From: Paraniabella defluvii | Lineage (GTDB): Bacteria; Bacteroidota; Bacteroidia; Chitinophagales; Chitinophagaceae | DNA: 64,000 nucleotides | Direction of reading: 5' to 3' | Assembly (NCBI GenBank): GCA_019316985.1 | Contig: CP079215.1 | Location: 3,348,001-3,412,000 of the forward strand | Shown: positions 36,520 through 46,880 of the stretch, piece after piece | How positions within the stretch are numbered: the stretch's first letter is position 1 | Layout of the letters: the number at the start of each line of letters is the position of its first letter | Notes under the pieces: model-generated | Databases searched by the model: none | Told to the model about the DNA's origin: nothing | What the model saw: the letters and a program-made list of their open reading frames with translations, nothing else | Translations under genes and position numbers: made by a program

Positions 36520-38968
36520 ATGATCCGATCAATATGTTTATGGTGGACCTGTTTATATTGCTTGCACAGCGCCGGGCAGCAGGCATGGATACGGGTTAAC
36601 CAGTTGGGATATGCAGAGGGGATGTGAAGGTGGCTGTATTGGTATCTAAGGAAGAGCTAACCTTTCGTGGTTTTTCTTTGATAGATGCCGGTACGGGTAA
36701 ATCGGTATGGACGGGGAAGCGGTGCCTACAGGCGCATACGGGGCATTTCAAAAAAGCTGGCGGCTTCCTTTCTCCGCATTCCACCAAGAAGGCGCTTATT
36801 ACCTGCAAGCAGGACTGGTGAAGTCCCCGGTTTTTCGTATTCATAACAAAGTGTATAACGGAACAGCCGACTTCATATTAAAGTATATGCGGCAGCAACG
36901 AAGCGGCTATAATCCTTTCCTGAAGGATAGCTGCCACCGGCAGGATGGATTTATCGTGTACCATAAAGACAAGGCCAGGGATTCCACCTATATCAATGTT
37001 TCGGGCGGCTGGCACGACGCTTCTGATTACTTGCAGTACCTGCCCACTTCGGCTAATGCTACTTACCAGATGCTGTTTGCCTATACGCAAAACCCCGGAA
37101 GTTTTTCCGATCATTATGATGCCTGGGGAAATGAAGGCGCTAATAAAATTCCGGATATTGTTGATGAAGCCAAATGGGGCCTTGATTGGCTGGTAAAGAT
37201 GAACCCGGGTAAAGGTGAATATTACAACCAGTTGGCAGATGACCGGGATCATACGGGGTTACGGCTTCCTACGAAAGATAGCGTGAAGTATGGGCCCGGT
37301 AAGGGACTGGCAAGACCGGTTTATTTTATAACGGGCCAGCCCCAGGGCGAAAAGTATAAAAATCAAACACGGGGCGTGGCTTCTTCGGCAGGTAAGTTCG
37401 CCTCGGCTTTTGCTTTGGGTGCTATAGTGATGAAACAATTTTATCCCGCATTTGCGAAAACACTTATTGCAAAAGCCCTTGATGCCTATGCGTTTGGCAG
37501 GCAGTACCCCGGTAATACACAAACTTTATCTGTGAAAGCGCCTTATATATATGCAGAAGATAACGATGCCGACGATATGGAGCTGGCGGCGCTCTCCTTA
37601 TACCAGTTAACCAGGCAAAAGCAATACCTGGATGAAGGCATTCGATATGCCCGAATGGAGCCGGTTACCCCATGGATGGGAGCCGATACGGCCAATCATT
37701 ACCAATGGTATCCCTTTGTTAACCTGGGCCACTACTGGGGCGCACAATTAGATGCAGATCACAGGGAAGAATATATCTCCTATATGCGGCAAGGTATCGA
37801 TAAAGTAGTAACACGGGGCAGCAACAACCCGTTTTTAAATGGCGTGCCTTTTATATGGTGTTCTAATAACCTGGTAGCAGGCATTTTAACCCAAATGAGC
37901 CTATATAAAAACTTACAGGTGACTCCCGTTATGACGTGCAGGAAGCTGCTTTGAGAGACTGGTTATTAGGCTGCAACCCATGGGGTACGAGCATGATATG
38001 CGATTTACCTGAATCAGGCGTGGCGCCTAAAGATCCTCATTCGGCTTTTACTTACCTGTATCAATACAAGATACCTGGTGGCCTGGTTGATGGCCCGGTA
38101 TATGGCAGTATCTGGAATAAACTGATCGGCATAAAGCTGTATGCGGAAGATGAGTTTAAGGATTTTCAGTCGAGCCTGGTAGTATATCATGACGATTTCG
38201 GCGATTATGCTACCAATGAACCCACCATGGATGGTACTGCCAGCCTGAGCTATTATTTATCGTCGCTTCAAAACAACACTTCTCGAAATGAAGTATATGA
38301 TGCCGAGGGTGCTGTTGTAAAGCTCCGGCCTCAAGAGAAAAAGATCTATCTTCTTTTTCTGCCCATGAATTCGGTGAAGGGGTAAAAAGATACTGGATGT
38401 ATTGAAGGTTAAAAAAGTAAAAGGTAATTTTTTTTTTGTTACAGGCGATTTCTTACGCAATCCGGCATTTAAAAATACGGTTGGCCGGGTGATACGGGAG
38501 GGGCACTACCTGGGTTCTCACTCTGATCGTCATTTATTATATGCTGACTGGACTAAAAGAGATTCTTTGTTGGTAACCAGGGATTCGTTTCAGCATGATT
38601 TGGACCGGTCTTTATTGGCATTAAATAAGGCCGGCGCAGCTAAGGGGAGGTGGTACCTGCCGCCTTACGAATGGTATAATAAAGAAACGGTGCGGTGGTT
38701 AAGGGAGAAGGGATTGCAGGCTATTAATTTTACGCCGGGCACAGGAACCAATGCAGATTATACCTGGCCTGAATTGTACAACTACCGTAGTAGTAAAAGC
38801 TTGCTGGAGCAACTATTGCACCGGGAGCAAGAGCAAGGGTTGAACGGAAACTGCATATTGATACATTTAGGTACGGATCCCCGCCGTAAGGACAAGTTCT
38901 ACGATCGCTTAAGTGAGATGATTGATGTGCTTACAGGCCGGGGATATTCCATTGAACGATTGCCCTGA
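36520..38968 (+). CDS. Secreted GH9 glycosidase fused to a NodB-type domain (frameshifted)
   Basis: This is a bimodular carbohydrate enzyme of about 817 residues. An N-terminal signal-like segment is followed by an Ig-like CelD_N domain (WIRVNQLGYAEG) and a GH9 catalytic domain. The GH9 part includes YINVSGGWHDASDYLQYLPT (Asp pair), FVNLGHYWGAQ, and YATNEPTMDGTASLSYYLSS, whose Glu aligns with the catalytic acid. A NodB/CE4-like domain follows: FFFVTGDFLRNPAFK, GSHSDRH (metal-type His pair), YLPPYEWYN and ILIHLGTDPR. The usual TFDDG motif is replaced by FSAHEFGEG after repair near 38358. Other breaks lie near 36615, 36720 and 37945. It probably acts on a beta-glucan or similar polymer outside the cell. 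It is divergent from the SDR gene. Confidence 0.85.
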
Positions 38969-38999
38969 CGAAAAAAAAGTTTGATTTTATTTTAAAAAG

Positions 39000-39031
39000 T
39001 TTGGTGCAATGGCTCAGGGTTTCTATATTTG
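39000..39031 (+). promoter_or_regulatory. Promoter of tRNA-Lys
   Basis: TTTG at 39000-39003 and TATATTTG at 39024-39031 with a 20-base spacer match both elements of the Bacteroidota vegetative promoter (TTTG, 19-21 bases, TAnnTTTG). It lies about 50 bases before the tRNA. Confidence 0.8.
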
Positions 39032-39079
39032 CACTCCCAAACGGGAAAACAAGAGGTTGTCCCACCGGACTCCTTAGGA

Positions 39080-39152
39080 GATTTCGTAGCTCAGTTGGTA
39101 GAGCACAACACTTTTAATGTTGGGGCCCTGGGTTCGAGCCCCAGCGGAATCA
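39080..39152 (+). tRNA. tRNA-Lys (anticodon TTT)
   Basis: The 73-base cloverleaf is complete. The acceptor GATTTCG pairs with CGGAATC, the D arm is GCTC...GAGC, the anticodon stem CAACA/TGTTG encloses loop CTTTTAA with anticodon TTT, and the T arm is CTGGG-TTCGAGC-CCCAG. CCA is not encoded. An integrase gene lies about 210 bases downstream, so the tRNA 3' end is a likely attachment site of the ICE. Confidence 0.95.
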
Positions 39153-39155
39153 CAG

Positions 39156-39184
39156 ACAGCACTCATTATTGAGTGCTGTTTTTA
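39156..39184 (+). terminator. Terminator after tRNA-Lys
   Basis: ACAGCACTCA and TGAGTGCTGT form a perfect 10-bp stem with loop TTAT, followed by a run of five T residues. It begins four bases after the tRNA. Confidence 0.88.
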
Positions 39185-39250
39185 TTTAAACTAATGATAC
39201 GGAGCCGCTTGTAAAAAAACTCATACCGAACCGATATTAAACTAGCTTAA

Positions 39251-39306
39251 AAAAAGGGGACCAATTCGGGGACCATTTTTCAAAGCTAAATTTAGGTCCC
39301 CTTTTT
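39251..39306. repeat. Inverted and direct GGGGACC repeats before the integrase
   Basis: AAAAAGGGGACC (39251-39262) pairs with GGTCCCCTTTTT (39295-39306). Between them GGGGACCA occurs a second time as a direct copy near 39269. It lies between the tRNA and the integrase start, so it could be an integrase arm-type binding site or a terminator; the sequence does not decide. Confidence 0.5.
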
Positions 39307-39359
39307 GGCCGCCAGGATTGGATAAGGTGAGCAATTTTTAATCTTAAAAATTCTCATTT

Positions 39360-40647
39360 ATGAAAGTTAATGAAAGGCTTTCGATCCTGTTTTACCCGAG
39401 CCGCAAACGCGCCAGCGCCACCTCTGATTTAGCGCCCATTTACACAAGAATTACTATTGACGAACAGAGGAAGGATTTTCCATCCGGACAGAAATGCCGT
39501 CCAAACGATTGGGACAGCAAAAAACAAATTGTTACCGGAAGAACACCGGATGTCCGTGCCATTAATAATGCGATTACCGACATCAAAGCAACCTTAGTGA
39601 AGCTGTACGATCAGCTCGTTTTAAAAGGCGAGCTAGTGACCTCAGAGAGGTTAAAAATGCTTTTCAAGAACTATCCCAGCCTAATAGACGTGCAGCCTCG
39701 CCCGGTCAATCAACCAAGCCTAAAAACGCCCGAGCTTCAGGACAGGAAAACGTTACTTTGATTAAGGGTGTCGAAGGCCTAATTAAGAGAACCAAGGAGT
39801 ACTTTAAAGAAGCTGCAGCAATTGAAAAACTAAAAAATCCTTTAGTTAAGGAGGAAAGGTTGAGAATACTTGTACAGGCAAAAACTACTCTTAAAAAAGA
39901 TATTGAAGAAAATGCCAAGTCAGTTAAAACCTTCCTTAAAGAATGCAAGACAGAAGATATTTCAATACTTGATATAACTTATGAGTTGTTACTCTATTAC
40001 CTTCACAGATCAATAGCTGGCTCGTGTAAGTTCAGTACTACCAAAAGATACCTTGCGACAAAGAGAAAATCAAATCTTTTAATTGGTATACCTATAAGAA
40101 CACATTCTTTCCGGCAGTAAAAATAGATATAGGTTACGCTTCCGAAATGTACGAGTATCTTTTGCTTATTGATGACTGTCAGAACAACGCCGCAATGCGG
40201 CATATCAAACTGCTTAAGCAGATATTTGATAGAGCTGTAGATAAAGGATATCAATTAAAAAATCCAGTACATAAGTATCGGTGTAAGTACATTGACCCTA
40301 TGCCGAAGCCGTTAGTGCTGGAAGCTGTTTTGAAACTTATTGAGACGGATTTTAACGAGCAGCTGAATGAATACCGTGACATGTTTATTTTTATGTGTTT
40401 CACCGGTTACCATTACGAAGAATTAAGAAGGCTAGAAATCAGCGACATATTTATCGGGCAGGATGGAAAGAAATGGATTGCAACTAAACGCGCAAAGACT
40501 GAGGACAACGGGGCATATATGAATCGGTACCCTTGTTACCTACTGCTCTTGAAATAATTGAAAAATTCAACGATCATCCTTGCAGGGTTATTGGTGGTAA
40601 ACTTTTCCCGGTTCCAACGAACCAGGCATTTAACAGGAATCTAAAAA
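39360..40647 (+). pseudogene. ICE tyrosine integrase, 5' part, split by an IS
   Basis: This is the N-terminal and early catalytic part of an IntDOT-like site-specific recombinase. The arm-binding start (MKVNERLSILFYPSRKR, ending in a phage-integrase-like YTRITIDEQRKDFPSG) is followed by a helical core-binding domain and the catalytic-box region FMCFTGYHYEELRRLEISDI. The first Arg of the RHRY set is absent there (TGYHYEEL), as known for IntDOT. A beta-hairpin Lys region (ATKRAKTEDNG) follows. Frame indels lie near 39758, 40090 and 40530. The gene then reads NQAFNRNLK into an IS481 insertion at 40648 and resumes at 41859. Confidence 0.85.
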
Positions 40648-41851
40648 TGTAATAGTTAGTACTTGATCGTACAGTCAGGGACTAATTTTTAAATTTTCAA
40701 AAGGGATACAGATTAAATTAATTAGGCTGCTGGACTCACTTGATCCAGCAGTTTTTGTTTGGCTAAGGTAAGCGATTCTTTAAATGTTTGCATGGGAGTT
40801 TTACCGAAGCAATATTTGCCAGTGTGAGGTCGCTCATTGTTGTAATGATCCAGCCACTCGTCCAGATCATTTTGTAAAGCTTGAAGATCCTGATAGAGCT
40901 TTCTCCTGAAGGCGATTGCATAAAACTCATCCTGCATGGTACGGTGTAAGCGTTCGCAAATTCCATTACTTTGGGGATGGCGCACTTTCGTTTTGCTGTG
41001 ATCTATGCCTTCAATCTGTAGATATAATTCATACTCATGATTTTCGGGCCTTCCGTTAAACTCAGTTCCTCTATCAGTAAGTATTCTGAGCATTGGTATT
41101 TCATGTTCGTCAAAGAATGGAAGGACTTTATCATTGAGAATATCGGCAGAGGTAATAGCATGTTTGCTTGTATAAAGCTTTGCAAAAGCTACGCGGCTAT
41201 AGGTGTCAATGAAAGTTTGTTGATAGATCCTACCTACACCTTTAATCGTGCCAACATAGTAGGTGTCCTGAGAGCGAGATAACCTGGATGTTCAGTTTCA
41301 ATTTCGCCATGGGCTTCCTGTTTTTTTCTTTTTCCGCTCCATCGCTATAACCTGAGCTTCCGTAAGGATCAGGCCATCTTGAGCCACACGAGCTTCCAGA
41401 GCCTTCAGGCGCTTTTCAAAAATCTCCAGATCATGTCGTTGCCATACACAACGAACGCCAGCCGCTGAAATAAAAATACCCTGTTTCCGAAGTTCATTAG
41501 ATGCTCTGGATTGGCCATAGGCTGGAAAATCAAATGCCATTTTAACTACAGCATCCTCTACTGCAGGGTCTACACGATTTTTAGGAATGGGTTTACGACG
41601 GCTTATTTCTCTGAGTGCCTCTTCTCCTCCGGTCTCATAGAGTTGTTTGAGACGATAAAAACTGTCGCGGCTGGTGCCCATTAACTTACAGGCACGAGTC
41701 ACATTGTTCAATTGTTCGGCTAAATTGAGTAAGCCAACTCTGGATTTGATTAACTTAGTTGCAGAATTCATGATCTGACTTGGGGTTATTAATTTAGTTT
41801 GTCGTTACTCTAAATTAACCCCAACTGTCAGATTAAGTCTTAACTTCTACA
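40648..41851 (-). mobile_element. IS481-family insertion sequence, complete
   Basis: The 1204-bp element is bounded by imperfect terminal inverted repeats of about 33 bp (left TGTAATAGTTAGTACTTGAT, right TGTAGAAGTTAAGACTTAAT on the other strand). The 7-bp direct repeat CTAAAAA flanks it at 40641-40647 and 41852-41858 as a target-site duplication. Removing the IS and one repeat copy rejoins the integrase in frame (NRNLKTISAICDVPK). It carries one transposase gene on the minus strand. Confidence 0.9.
40722..41771 (-). CDS. IS481-family transposase (frameshifted)
   Basis: This DDE transposase moves the surrounding IS. The N-terminal helix-turn-helix includes [20 protein letters not shown] and a second HTH with [19 protein letters not shown]. 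The rve catalytic core has [29 protein letters not shown] (second Asp) and [20 protein letters not shown] (catalytic Glu). Indels near 41312, 41275 and 41100 split it; the first is in an A run on the coding strand, and repair gives [17 protein letters not shown]. Length is about 350 residues, normal for the family. Confidence 0.9.
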
Positions 41852-42112
41852 CTAAAAACGATCTCCGCAATTTGCGATGTACCCAAGCTTATCCCGGAAG
41901 ATTTAGAATGCAGCATGGGGCGAGATACATTTGCAACTACTATATGCCTGGAAAATGATGTGCCACTTCCGACGGTAAGTAAAATGCTCGGCCACCGATC
42001 AACTCGGGAAACGGAGCGCTATGCAGCCGTTACGAAAAAGAAAATCAGCAGAAATATGATGCGTGTTGAAGACTTACTTTACATTAATGGCGGTCTTAAG
42101 CAGATAGCATAA
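41852..42112 (+). pseudogene. ICE tyrosine integrase, 3' part
   Basis: This is the C-terminal catalytic part of the integrase interrupted by the IS. It contains MGRDTFATTICLENDVPL, VSKMLGHRSTRETERYA (box II His and the nucleophile Tyr) and a short basic tail. In the HxxR motif the His position reads Ser (CSMGR), a deviation that may be a substitution after inactivation or a sequencing error. As a separate fragment it lacks a proper start. A terminator follows seven bases after the stop. Confidence 0.85.
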
Positions 42113-42118
42113 AGTAAA

Positions 42119-42145
42119 AAGCCACATAGCTTGTTATGTGGCTTT
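42119..42145 (+). terminator. Terminator after the integrase
   Basis: AAGCCACATA and TATGTGGCTT form a 10-bp stem with a 6-base loop, followed by a short T run. It starts seven bases after the integrase stop. Confidence 0.75.
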
Positions 42146-42273
42146 CATCAACATGTCTGTCGTATTTTTTTCTGTTGTGGATTAACGTTGTATAAGTGTC
42201 CATTTGACATCGCGTCGCTGCAGAACAGAAACACCCCGGTGAGGAATTTATTTATACTATAACACTAGAATCC

Positions 42274-44098
42274 TCATATGACTTTTGCTGTCGCTTGCAA
42301 TTTGCCTATAGCATTGTTCACGACACTTATCAATGACGAAAATAGAAAATCTCGGAGCTCTTTTATCTCTCTATTTATTACTTTATCTTTTAAATATTTA
42401 GCCAATGTATTGAGATTGTCCATATCGTTAGCTAGAAACTCTCCGATATTGCTAGAGCGATATCTTTCTTCAAATAAGTCGTTAAGCAAATTCAGTATTT
42501 TATTGGAAGCAGTTGCTATTGCTTCTGCCAAATCCTCGATATCAATATTAACTATTAATATACTTGTTAAAAAATGATCCTTAAATACTTTTTTAATAGC
42601 CTCGGCATCCCCGCTTTTAACAGCATTTATTAGATGGTGACCTTCTTTTTTATGCTGAGCAGCAAGTATGTTTTTATGCAACTCTTCGATTTTTTTCTTA
42701 ACCTTCTCCGTTTCAGGATTTGATTTCTCAAAATGCATTAGATTCCCAAAGTGCTCCGTATTTATTTCATTTTTCAACTGCTGCCTCCAAGCCTTGCAAA
42801 ATGAAAGTCCAGATATCTTCATAAGTCAATGAAATGATTTTTCTGTCTGAAAAGAAAAAATAAAAATCGGCAATTTGAGCATAGTCATACAAGCTATACG
42901 CACCGCGCTTCGCAAAATCTATTACTTTTTCTACTAAGTGATTAAATTCTGTATTTTCTAAATCTCTAAAATTATAGTTGATGAGTTTCGCGTATGCAAT
43001 GGTTTCCGGTAATACTTCTGGTGATTTTCTATTAGCTAACTCTTCCCGAAAGTTATGCTCATCAAGATACCCGGAAAGTATAAAAGAGTAAACTGAAGGG
43101 TAGAAATGAAATTGTTCAACTCTTCCTTGCAAGTATCGTTCTGAGAAATACTTTACATAACTATGCCCTTCTATAACGGAAGATTCGTTTTCGGTTGGGG
43201 CATTCGCGAGGTATCTTGCAAAAAAATAATAGTTTAATTCATCAAGTTTTTTAAAATCGTTATAGCTATTTGACTGCAACTTCCCTTCTTTAAAATCACA
43301 GGATATAGAAACAACAAGAAAAATTACTTCATTTGCACAAAAATCCTTTTTGTCCTTTAAGAACGGTTGTAACCTTTCAAGAATATCCAGAATAAACAAC
43401 ATCACACGGAGATTCTTTTGACCAAAATCACTGAAATGTGTTGTGATAGTTGCGCTACACTTTTTCAAGAAGTTATAGTAATCTGTGTTCGATTTATAGG
43501 ATGAGCTTAATTGGGGAAATATTTTTTCATGAGGAAGTTGAAAGTTTAATACCCGGCCAATTGTTTTCTCTTTAATGGCATCATATTCCTCTTCTGCAGT
43601 CTTGAGTTTACTTTCATCAGCAAGTATAACTACCTTAAGGCTTTTGTGTTCGACATAGTTATTAATAAATCCAAGTAGCTCTTTCACTGGAATCTGACAG
43701 CGCTCTAGGTCATCAAGGCAAACAATGTATTTGCTATAGTCTACAATATCTACCCCGGTTCCAGCTAGCAGATCAGTTACTCCTCCGTCAATGATACTTT
43801 TCGAAAGGGCCTCCACAATTTTACCGGTTAAATTTGCCCACTTAGTAAACTTCCCATCCTTTTGCAAATACGGCAGCATTCTGATAAATAGTGTTCGCCC
43901 CAAGTTTTCAGTTTTAGCAACACCATTTAAAGATATATATATTGGTTTGATGTTAGCTGCCAACGCGATATTTTCAAGTTCGTGTTTCCAGAAATGGGTT
44001 TTTCCACTTCCCCATACGCCATTAATAAGTAGCGCATAATTTGTCGCCTCGCGTGCCAAATAATCCTCAAAAATTGACTTTATATAATCTGACTGCAT
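42274..44098 (-). CDS. KAP-type P-loop NTPase (frameshifted)
   Basis: This large NTPase of about 609 residues resembles the KAP family. Walker A is GVWGSGKT (residues 27-34) and Walker B is IVCLDD (about 125-130) followed by ER. The rest is helical without a recognised domain. I do not see the four membrane helices of classical KAP proteins. A missing A near 42784 separates the last 170 residues; repair gives AAVEKNEINTEHFGNL. It is the last minus-strand cargo gene, next to an HTH gene. KAP NTPases occur in some phage-exclusion systems (PifA), so a defence role is possible but inferred. Confidence 0.75.
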
Positions 44099-44174
44099 TT
44101 TTTGAATTCTATTTTATTTGCTAGAATTCTGTAAACCTACTACAAAAAGAACTATCATCATTCGCTTAACCTTG

Positions 44175-44474
44175 CTAAAACAGTGATAGAATGCGCAATA
44201 GCTGATAAAGCGATACAAGAAAACATTTCGAAACATTGCAGATATCTGCTATGCTCCACATACTCGACGAGGTTCTTGACCCCATTAACCACTTGTGTAT
44301 TTCATACTGACTGAAGAATATTTTTCCATTGCCTAGATGGAGACAGGCAATTTGCCCGGAAGCTGCCAAATGAAATAGTTGACCTTTAGTCAGGCCTACG
44401 TAACTACAAGTTTCTTCGAATGTCAGGATTCTTGTCTTGGAGATTCTCCTTAAGAAAACTTCTTTTAAGGCCAT
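44175..44474 (-). CDS. Excisionase-like helix-turn-helix protein
   Basis: The 99-residue protein has an HTH_17 (MerR-like/excisionase) domain: ILTFEETCSYVGLTKGQLFH followed by the wing GKIFFSQYEIHKWLMG. Such proteins in conjugative transposons act as recombination directionality factors or regulators. The last 30 residues (VSKCFLVSLYQLLRILSLF) look less like a normal C-terminus and may result from an indel. It is 76 bases upstream of the KAP gene in the same direction. Confidence 0.7.
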   Translation of the reverse strand: MALKEVFLRRISKTRILTFEETCSYVGLTKGQLFHLAASGQIACLHLGNGKIFFSQYEIHKWLMGSRTSSSMWSIADICNVSKCFLVSLYQLLRILSLF

Positions 44475-44600
44475 ATGCCGGTAGTAATAACTTCTGCTCC
44501 TTCATAATTTAAAATTATTTGGAACAAATCTCAAGCTCGCTGAAAAGAAAAAGAGTAAGAAAGTAAGGTAATGGTAAGAAATATTACTATAGTTACCATT

Positions 44601-46719
44601 TTAAAGCAATCGTTTGAAAAAACTATCAATTGCCGGACTGTTGATATTCTTACTGGAATGCTTGCTTTTAGATAGATTTGAAGCCGTCAATGTATTTCCA
44701 TTATCAGAGAAGAACATTCTATATCTACCAATTACGGTAAACAGCCCGTTTTTAAATAGAGGTTTCATTTTGCTAATGATATAAGCAAATAGAGTTGTAT
44801 CGCAGCCACTGTGAATTTCCTGCGACAGCTGGCCTAAATCGTTGGAAGTGAAAACCTCGATGAATTGGCGTTGTGTTGTTTTATCTTCATTAATAAAATT
44901 GAAGTTGCGGGTTAGTTCCGTATAAATGCTCTCAAGTTTTTTAATATCACCTCTTTGCTTATACCCAAATGAAAGTTTTGAGGGTGAAGAAACAAGCTTG
45001 TTAGCTGGCGTCACCGGTTGTTCCAGCAAACTGATATTGGATGTTTCTTTAAGGAAATTGGCTTCTATAAGCAGGTACTCTTTTAACACTTTCGACATTC
45101 TTCCAATGCTGTAGTTATTAAGTTCTGCCAATAACTCCCGTTGTTGAAGGTCTTTTAATTGGGTGTGGATGAATATGATTCTTTCTGTTTGAGGAAGTTT
45201 GTTTAACTCTGTTGAAAGATTATTCATGCACTCAACAAAGAATTCCGAAAAAGCATCCCGCAAGTTTGCAAATATAAAATCGACAGGGAGTGTAGAGTGC
45301 TCAAACTGTCCATGTAACAGACTAAGCTTTTTATTAAAAGCGTCACTTTTTTCTTTATCTAATGCTATTCTGTCGATAAGTCCTGCTAACTCAATATGCC
45401 TAAAGTCATCCTCTTTCTCCAAATAAAGTAACGTCTGCTGCTTAAATGCATCATCCAGTTCCCACTGGATGTACGTAACATGTTTCTTTAACGATAGACT
45501 CTTCTTTAAAAAGCTTGCCTCCTTTTCTAGATTGCCATTAAAATATGCGTGAAAGACAAACATATTTTTTAGAACATCTAACTTCTCATCATTGTCATAG
45601 TAATATAAATGCCTCAAGGTGTTGACTTCATTGCGTAGCTCGTCGTATCTTGTCTGCAAAAGCTTTTTTAACTCATCTTCCGATATTTTTTCAGCATTGT
45701 AGCTATTAACGAAGTCGTTTTCCATTAGTTCTGCCTCAATTTCGCTGGCTGCAAAGGTATGATCGAATAGTTCTTCTAATGCAAGCCTGTTGGCCGGTTC
45801 AATGCTGTTTGAACTTTCTTTGAAAACTTTCAACCATTCCCAATATTTATGAAAGGTCAAGACAGAAATAGGCGGAGGACCGATTGGCATTGCTAGGAAC
45901 CCAAGTGAGTGAGTATGTTTAATTATATTTACTGAGTGTGGTGTAACGAAATCAAAATCATAATTTCCATAAAGGTATTTATGTAAGTAGTCTTTCCATT
46001 CTGTTAGCTGTTCCCCTTCTATATAGACGCCGTTCCAAAATGCGAGAATTATTTTTACGTCTTCTGCAGTACAATCTTCTTTTATGTCAAAAAGCCTTTC
46101 TAAGTTTTGTAACTCCATTTCTAGCAACAACTTGGGATCTATTGATGATTCGTATTTCTTTTTAAAAGTCTTTACAAGGACATTCTTATCCAGTTCTACT
46201 AATTCCATCAATTTTTCTGCCTGCCATTTTCGAATCTTATCGAAATCTTTTTGTAATCGCACCCTCTTGGTAATACAATCGGTCTACTGAACCGGTTATT
46301 TTGCCGTTTAAGAAATCCTTAAAGTCATATCTTGGATTGTTTGACTCTTTCTGTTCATACTGAGCCAACTCGGCAAATATATAGGCCCTCTTTCCCGCCA
46401 AAGTAACGCCTTCCAATAAATTCTCTTCATCATCGATTTCATACTCCATGAATATTGAAAAGTATATATCGAATAAAGTTTCTTTCTCGTTGAAATTTTC
46501 GAAATACTCTAGTGAGCTTTGTTTTTCAATATTTTCTTGCAGATCGTCTGCTTCCTTAATAAGCATATCCCTCTTTTCAACCTCCGTGAGATTTGAAAAG
46601 TTATTCTTAGCCTTAAATGTTTCCCGATAAGTTTGAACTCTCGAGGCAGCTTTGCTGTAGATTCTATTAAACTGTTCTTTCCAAATATCTATTGTGTCCA
46701 TTTCGCTTTCTTTTATCAA
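44601..46719 (-). CDS. Unrecognised 706-residue ICE protein (frameshifted)
   Basis: No named domain is recognised in most of the protein. The N-terminal 160 residues are acidic and helical (IDIWKEQFNRIYSKAASRVQ). One missing A near 46246 splits the gene; repair gives GAITKKDFDKIRKWQAEKLM. A long helical middle follows. The C-terminal 120 residues (FIEVFTSNDLGQLSQEIHSG, CDTTLFAYIISKMKPLFKNG) resemble a domain that recurs at the C-terminus of Bacteroidota mobile-element proteins. It stands alone between the Shedu terminator and the HTH gene. Function is unknown. Confidence 0.6.
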
Positions 46720-46845
46720 CGACAGTACAATATAAGAAAAGTACTAAAATGGAGCATTATCATTGGACGATATTCTGTTAGATAGAATGAAGAGATATAA
46801 TATTTTCCGTTTAAACTTGTTAGCAATAATTTCAGGAGGTCTTTG

Positions 46846-46868
46846 AAAAAGGGTGGAACGATTCCACC
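46846..46868 (-). terminator. Terminator after the Shedu gene
   Basis: On the minus strand GGTGGAA-TCG-TTCCACC (7-bp stem, 3-base loop) is followed by CTTTTTC. It begins 12 bases after the Shedu stop, separating this transcript from the 706-residue gene. Confidence 0.8.
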
Positions 46869-46880
46869 AGAACAGAATGC

